Positions 5,071 through 8,833 of a stretch of DNA of 8,833 nt are shown here, in pieces. This DNA comes from Anaerolineae bacterium. Lineage in GTDB: Bacteria; Chloroflexota; Anaerolineae; Anaerolineales; Villigracilaceae. The position numbers and the translations under genes were made by a program. Under the pieces are notes generated by a model. That model was not told the origin of the DNA. It did not search any database and was given only the letters and a program-made list of their open reading frames with translations. Where the stretch lies: contig DQGV01000074.1 in NCBI GenBank assembly GCA_003524705.1, positions 1 to 8,833 on the forward strand. The letters run 5' to 3'. Position 1 is the first letter of the stretch; each line of letters begins with the position of its first letter.

Positions 5071-7662
5071 TTATTTATCCTCTCTTCGTTCACGCAAGCC
5101 TAAACCCAAATTCCATACCCCACCACCCAAAACAAGAGCCATAGCAATTAACATGCCAATGCTATAAGCATCCCAATAATTTCTGGCAGTGCCGGGTCTG
5201 CCGGCATTGTATTGCTCAAAAATTGCCCCGCCGTATAAACCGGGCACAATCCCCGTTACTTGAGCAGAATCATAATAAGGTTGAATCATCGGTGCGGCTT
5301 GTGCACTGGAAACTACAATGAAAGGAATATTGCCACGTAAACCTTGCGTTTGTTCTACCCACACACGCGCGGCATCAGCATTGTCAGTGATTAATATCAT
5401 AGCCGTGAATTGATTCAAAGCACTTACACCTTGCAGTGAAGGAGATACCCAAGCCGGTTGACCAAAAATATCAAAGGGTGCTGTGACACTTGGGTTTTGT
5501 GCAAAAGCACGAATACCTAATTGTCCGCCGGGTAAATAGCCTAAGTTTGTATACTGCATTCCACTTTGTTGATGAAAAGCCAAAGGTCCAGAAATGAAGC
5601 GTTCTGCCAAGACAGAACCAGTTTCATTAGTGGCAATCAAAGTGAAACGGGAGCGTTTCAATAACAAAAGTTGGTCTAACAAAGGCGTTGCGGCGGCTTC
5701 CATTTCACCTGCACGGGATGGCTCATAATCAAATGCCACTAACACAGCCGCATTTTCTGGAATTGATTGCATCACTTGAATTGCCGCACTTACTTCGTTT
5801 GGAGGTAAAAGTGGCAATGAAAAAATTTGAGTTCTTAAAAAAGTTGTGCTAAAAACAACTGCCAAGATTAAAAATGCCAACGTCCAACGTAAGGCACGCG
5901 AGGGCATTAAAGTAGAAAATGATTCAATCGGCACAGGCGAAGTTTCTGCTGCCAGAATATCTTCTAAAATGCCGGCGTGTCTTAGTTGCTCATCGTTTGC
6001 ATTTAATTTCAATGAATAGGCTTTGGGTTTACTCGTCGGCGTAAAGCCCGGCACAGCCGGTAAAACACCTTGTAACCCAGCCAAAGCACCACGCGATTCT
6101 AAAGTTTGGTCACTTGCTGAAGATGTAAGTTGAGATAACCCACTATCACTGGGGCGCATCGCCTCTACCCACGAAGGCAAATCACTAGAAGGCAAAACAT
6201 CTTCATTCGTGATTGGTATAGGTTGTTGAGAAGTAGCAGGTTGGTCTGTTGCACCTGAAAGCCAATCCGGCATTTCTGTAAACAAACCATCTAAATTTTC
6301 TTCGCTTTGCGAATCCAAAGTAAATGCCGGCATCGAAGCAAATGGGTCAACTTTTTCTGGTTCACTTTTTTCCTCAACCTCTGTTTCACCAGAAGGTTGA
6401 ATACTTGAAAACCAATTTGGTGTTTCAGCAGAATCAATTTCAGATTTCAATTCATCTTGCGAATCAAAAATCGTCTTTTCCGGCGCGGCGGCTTTTAACC
6501 AATCTGGTACATCACCAAGCAAATTATCTTGCGCGGGCGCTTCTTCTTTTTCTTGGTCAAGATACACTGTCTCTTCAGATGATGATAACCAAGCCGGCAT
6601 CTCTGGCTCTTGCGATTGCACTTGTGGTTTCAACCATAATGGCGTGGTTGTATCTTGAGATGGCTTCTCATCTTGAACTTCGTTTGAACTTTTCAACCAA
6701 TCTGGCATATCCATTGGAGGAAGTGATTCCGCTTCTTTCTCAGGGACACTTGATTCTGTAAATGCGGCAGGTTCTACACCTAAAGCATTTTCGCTTGCGC
6801 CACCCAAACTACTTAACCAATCCGGTGTGTCAATATTTAATTCAGGTGCATCTTGCGGAGTTTTTGCTTCCACAGGTTCTGCATTGGCTGACATTTGCTT
6901 GAGCCAATCCGGTGTATCTACATCAAATTGTGCATCACTTACAGGTTGTGATGAAACTTGCTGAGATTTTGATTCAGCATCAGCAGACATTTGTTTAAGC
7001 CAGTCCGGCGTATCTTCTTGTGATGGTGTTTCAAAAACATTATTGCTAAAACTGTTTTCATCGGTAGAAATATTATCTTGCTCAGATGATTTGCTTAAAC
7101 CACTCATCCAACCGGATAACTCATCTTTTTCAGGTGCAGATTCGTTTTGTAGCCCGGCTAACCATGCTGGAACTTCATCCTCTTGCCCGCCACGTGATGG
7201 TGGTTGCACTAAGATGTTTTCACTTTGTGCAAAATCATCTTTATTGCCCATTTCTACCCAGCGGACATCGGTTGCAGGTTCATCTTTTGCAAGTTTTGAT
7301 TTTGGTGAAGCACCGGTGATGCTGGCAAGCCAGTCTGGCACTTCTTCTTCATCGTCGTCATCTGTTTGGGATTGCAGACCAGCTAAAAGGTCAGGTGATG
7401 AGGCGCTGGGTTTGGGTTTATTTTCTGTGGTTTGTAAAAAATCTGGTGAATCATCTTGTGGGTCTACACTACGCGCGGCATTGCGAGCATCTCTTAACCA
7501 CTGAGGCAGAATTGGTTCCAGTTCGGCGGTGTGTTTTTTTGTAGGGTTTTGACCTGACGGAATATTCGATTTTGGTTGCAATGGAGAACGACAATTGGTG
7601 CATAACTCCAATTCGGGCGGATTCATTTCTCCACAAACCGGGCATTTGATTTGCTCTGCCAT
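5071..7662 (-). CDS. Zinc-ribbon / PDWL-motif-array / two-TM protein with extracytoplasmic domain
   Basis: An 863-aa protein. Residues 7-24 form a zinc ribbon (C7-P-V-C10 ... C21-T-N-C24). Residues about 50-505 are acidic, Ser/Pro/Glu-rich and probably disordered, with about 14 copies of a P-x-W-L-like motif. A linker at about 540-590 leads to a membrane segment at 593-609 preceded by Arg residues, then an extracytoplasmic region at about 611-830, then a second membrane segment at 833-855 and a basic tail (RERREDK). The positive-inside rule puts the ribbon and motif array in the cytoplasm. The outer region has a Rossmann-like feel: AAVLVAFDYEPSRAGEMEA (638-656), YTNLGYLPGGQLGI (704-717), TAMILITDNADAARVWVEQ (753-771) and YYDSAQVTGIVPGLYGGA (796-813). 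I recall similar motifs in uncharacterised proteins encoded near DUF6754, but cannot confirm this. It probably serves as a scaffold linking cytoplasmic partners to the membrane complex. The ATG overlaps the preceding stop as TAATG, with GGGGG six bases upstream. Confidence 0.85.
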   Translation of the reverse strand: MAEQIKCPVCGEMNPPELELCTNCRSPLQPKSNIPSGQNPTKKHTAELEPILPQWLRDARNAARSVDPQDDSPDFLQTTENKPKPSASSPDLLAGLQSQTDDDDEEEVPDWLASITGASPKSKLAKDEPATDVRWVEMGNKDDFAQSENILVQPPSRGGQEDEVPAWLAGLQNESAPEKDELSGWMSGLSKSSEQDNISTDENSFSNNVFETPSQEDTPDWLKQMSADAESKSQQVSSQPVSDAQFDVDTPDWLKQMSANAEPVEAKTPQDAPELNIDTPDWLSSLGGASENALGVEPAAFTESSVPEKEAESLPPMDMPDWLKSSNEVQDEKPSQDTTTPLWLKPQVQSQEPEMPAWLSSSEETVYLDQEKEEAPAQDNLLGDVPDWLKAAAPEKTIFDSQDELKSEIDSAETPNWFSSIQPSGETEVEEKSEPEKVDPFASMPAFTLDSQSEENLDGLFTEMPDWLSGATDQPATSQQPIPITNEDVLPSSDLPSWVEAMRPSDSGLSQLTSSASDQTLESRGALAGLQGVLPAVPGFTPTSKPKAYSLKLNANDEQLRHAGILEDILAAETSPVPIESFSTLMPSRALRWTLAFLILAVVFSTTFLRTQIFSLPLLPPNEVSAAIQVMQSIPENAAVLVAFDYEPSRAGEMEAAATPLLDQLLLLKRSRFTLIATNETGSVLAERFISGPLAFHQQSGMQYTNLGYLPGGQLGIRAFAQNPSVTAPFDIFGQPAWVSPSLQGVSALNQFTAMILITDNADAARVWVEQTQGLRGNIPFIVVSSAQAAPMIQPYYDSAQVTGIVPGLYGGAIFEQYNAGRPGTARNYWDAYSIGMLIAMALVLGGGVWNLGLGLRERREDK
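5078..5083 (-). promoter_or_regulatory. Ribosome binding site deciding the six-TM protein start
   Basis: On the minus strand this reads AGAGGA, with GAGG ending nine bases before the ATG at 5069. It lies within the end of the preceding gene and downstream of the alternative GTG at 5093, so it supports the shorter 230-aa product. Confidence 0.7.
6154..7512 (-). repeat. Array of about 14 PxWL short motifs inside the zinc-ribbon protein
   Basis: Within residues 51-503 the motif recurs at irregular spacing: LPQWL, VPDWL, VPAWL, LSGWM, TPDWL three times, MPDWL, TPLWL, MPAWL, VPDWL, TPNWF, MPDWL and LPSWV. Nearly every copy is preceded by Asp or Glu. SPDFL (72-76) and SPDLL (89-93) may be decayed copies. 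The intervening sequence is acidic and varied, so the selected unit seems to be the short motif, not a folded domain. Confidence 0.9.
7591..7644 (-). other. Zinc-ribbon coding segment
   Basis: This codes for residues 7-24, which hold two CxxC knuckles separated by ten residues. The pattern is that of a small four-cysteine zinc ribbon at the extreme N-terminus, common in bacterial membrane scaffold proteins. It supports the ATG at 7662 as the real start. Confidence 0.85.
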
Positions 7663-8273
7663 TATTTACCCCCGTAAGGACGGTCTATGCCGAATAAAAC
7701 GCGCAAGCCGGTCACGAGTGTGCCAAGTGCTACGCCAATTAAGATTCCGCGTGCGCCGCCTAACGCCCAAATTTGACTCACCCACGGACGAATCAAAGTT
7801 CCAAATATTGGAACATCACCAAACGGCAATGTGGCTGAACCTAGAAAAATTAATACAGCAGTGATGATAAAGAAAATACTCATTACATCTGCGCGGCGGC
7901 GTAAGAGACGAATGGCGGCATATAACAATGTAATGGTCAGCAAACCCATCAATGTCGCTTCGACGGGAAGAATGATTCCGTTTAATAAAACTTGCATCAC
8001 TGCATGTTGTGGGCGCAGAATTAAGCCAAAAACGAATGTAGCCACTAAAGCAATGACAAGAAGCGCGCTGTAAACACTTCCTTTTTCAGCACGGCGGACT
8101 TTATCGGTATGCACTGCAATTAAATTGAAAATACCAACTAATGAAGCAACACCTGCAAGGATGATTGCCCAATTTAATAATAAAGTTTGAATTCCTGTAA
8201 ATTGTGCAAAGAAATAACCAAATAAAACCATCAAGCCGACGGCAATGGCGATAACTGCGGTGAAAACTCGCAT
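7662..8273 (-). CDS. Polytopic membrane protein, conserved, function unknown
   Basis: A 203-aa protein with likely membrane segments at about residues 4-24, 32-54, 68-87, 95-122, 130-149 and 168-190. Basic loops HTDKVRRAEKG (55-65) and RLLRRRAD (122-129) are probably cytoplasmic. The C-terminal part has GGARGILIGVALGTLVTGLR (residues 172-191), then a GIDRPYGG ending, which I recall as the most conserved part of this uncharacterised family. The start codon overlaps the stop of the DUF6754-like gene (TAATG), and GGGGGTGAT just upstream offers pairing to the 16S tail through GGTGAT. The stop overlaps the start of the zinc-ribbon gene in the same way. No transporter or enzyme signature was seen; its place between two membrane-complex candidates suggests a structural subunit. 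Confidence 0.85.
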   Translation of the reverse strand: MRVFTAVIAIAVGLMVLFGYFFAQFTGIQTLLLNWAIILAGVASLVGIFNLIAVHTDKVRRAEKGSVYSALLVIALVATFVFGLILRPQHAVMQVLLNGIILPVEATLMGLLTITLLYAAIRLLRRRADVMSIFFIITAVLIFLGSATLPFGDVPIFGTLIRPWVSQIWALGGARGILIGVALGTLVTGLRVLFGIDRPYGGK

Positions 8274-8833
8274 TAAATCACCCCCAAAAACTTAAGACCT
8301 GCACCACCGATCAATGTAGCAATAATTAACCAACGCAAAATATCTTGCACAGTCAGGCTAGCTGAATGTGATGTACCTGCGCCTAAATATGCACCAGTGG
8401 CAAATAATTCTTCACCAATTAAGGCATCTTGCGTGCTGGCATACAAAACAGATTGACCTGCTAAGTTATCACTCGCACCAATTAAGGTGACATAATCACG
8501 GTCTGAAATATCAGCCAGTAAACCAGCTTCTGGTCCAAAGTGACCAATCATAATATTTGTAGAAACATTTTCATTGGATGCAATGTGCATAGCACCAGCA
8601 ACATAACTAAATGGAGTTAATCCAGTGACACGGCTTGTAGTCGGCACATATAATTCTTCTACACCAGCGGCTTCATAACCTGCTTGCATGGTATCTTGAG
8701 TCAATAAACCAAGCGCAGGGTCACCAGCAGAGGCGACAGAGGGCATATCACTGACAGAGGTTTTTTCTGAAATGATTCTCAAAGCGGCAAGCCCAGCAAA
8801 TGCCGAGCCACCACGTTCATCTAATAAACTGCC
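8273..8833 (-). CDS. DUF6754-like membrane-anchored protein, 5'-partial
   Basis: The reading frame is open from the window edge (first codon 8833-8831), adding GSLLDERGGSAFAGLAA before the TTG at 8782. That TTG is therefore an internal leucine and the gene begins upstream, outside the window. The visible 186 residues contain FSYVAGAMHIASNENVSTNI, GHFGPEAGLLADI, YVTLIGASDNLAGQSVLYAS and LIGEELFATGAYLGAG, which fit my memory of the DUF6754 family, whose function is unknown. The last 20 or so residues (LRWLIIATLIGGAGLKFLGVI region) form a membrane segment, so the bulk is held at the membrane by a C-terminal anchor. Whether further membrane segments precede the visible part cannot be seen. It is the most upstream visible gene of the operon and overlaps the next by one base. 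Confidence 0.75.
   Translation of the reverse strand, partial: GSLLDERGGSAFAGLAALRIISEKTSVSDMPSVASAGDPALGLLTQDTMQAGYEAAGVEELYVPTTSRVTGLTPFSYVAGAMHIASNENVSTNIMIGHFGPEAGLLADISDRDYVTLIGASDNLAGQSVLYASTQDALIGEELFATGAYLGAGTSHSASLTVQDILRWLIIATLIGGAGLKFLGVI

Noticed and set aside
5091..5093. GTG at 5093 as start of the six-TM protein
   Set aside because: It overlaps the preceding gene, and the ATG at 5069 has a visible ribosome site and sits one base after the preceding stop.
7043..7504. Plus-strand open frame opposite the zinc-ribbon gene
   Set aside because: The Ser/Cys-rich translation mirrors the acidic repeat region on the other strand, and the minus-strand frame is clearly real from its zinc ribbon and PDWL motifs.
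6154..7512. CRISPR array or DNA-level tandem repeat
   Set aside because: The periodicity is in the protein motif only; spacing is irregular and the DNA of the units differs, within one long open frame.
8780..8782. TTG at 8782 as start of the DUF6754-like gene
   Set aside because: The frame continues to the window edge with sequence that fits the family, so the TTG codes an internal leucine.

Overview
The window looks like a piece of a Chloroflexota chromosome, most likely Anaerolineae or a close relative, with moderate to low G+C by eye. This placement is an inference. It rests on a MutL/GlmL-like ATPase with no mutase beside it, a cytoplasmic zinc-ribbon protein carrying an array of 'PDWL' motifs, a DUF6754-like protein, and an LPxTG-type surface protein with an Ala/Thr/Pro linker. 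I recall these as typical of that phylum, but could not search.

Layout: (1) positions 1-922, plus strand, hold the C-terminal three quarters or so of an alpha-D-phosphohexomutase whose N-terminal catalytic-serine domain lies outside the window. (2) Positions 933-962 are a perfect 30-bp palindrome flanked by A and T runs, placed to act as a bidirectional terminator between convergent genes. (3) From 8833 down to 967, minus strand, seven genes run in one direction with almost no space between them. In transcription order they are: a DUF6754-like protein (5' end cut by the window edge); a polytopic membrane protein of 203 aa; an 863-aa zinc-ribbon/PDWL-array/two-TM protein; a six-TM protein of about 230 aa; a 585-aa MutL/GlmL-like actin-fold ATPase; a ~351-aa soluble protein with barrel-sandwich-like and KOW/SH3-like regions; and, after a 31-nt gap, a 188-aa protein ending in an LPNTG sorting signal. 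Four junctions overlap by a single base (TAATG or TGATG) and one has a 1-nt gap, so the first six genes look translationally coupled.

The minus-strand operon is the most interesting content. It encodes an actin-fold ATPase with an extra beta-rich C-terminal domain, a companion beta-barrel protein, and four membrane proteins, one of which offers about fourteen copies of a short Pro-x-Trp-Leu motif on its cytoplasmic side. Together these look like an uncharacterised membrane-associated ATPase complex. The ATPase resembles the reactivase/chaperone of coenzyme-B12-dependent glutamate mutase, but nothing in the window is a mutase, so a B12 role should not be copied onto it. Function remains unknown; a role at the cell envelope is an inference from membrane segments and gene company.

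Every stretch of the window is covered by genes except 923-966 (terminator) and 1534-1564 (ribosome binding site only). No tRNA, rRNA, CRISPR array, insertion sequence or attachment site was seen.
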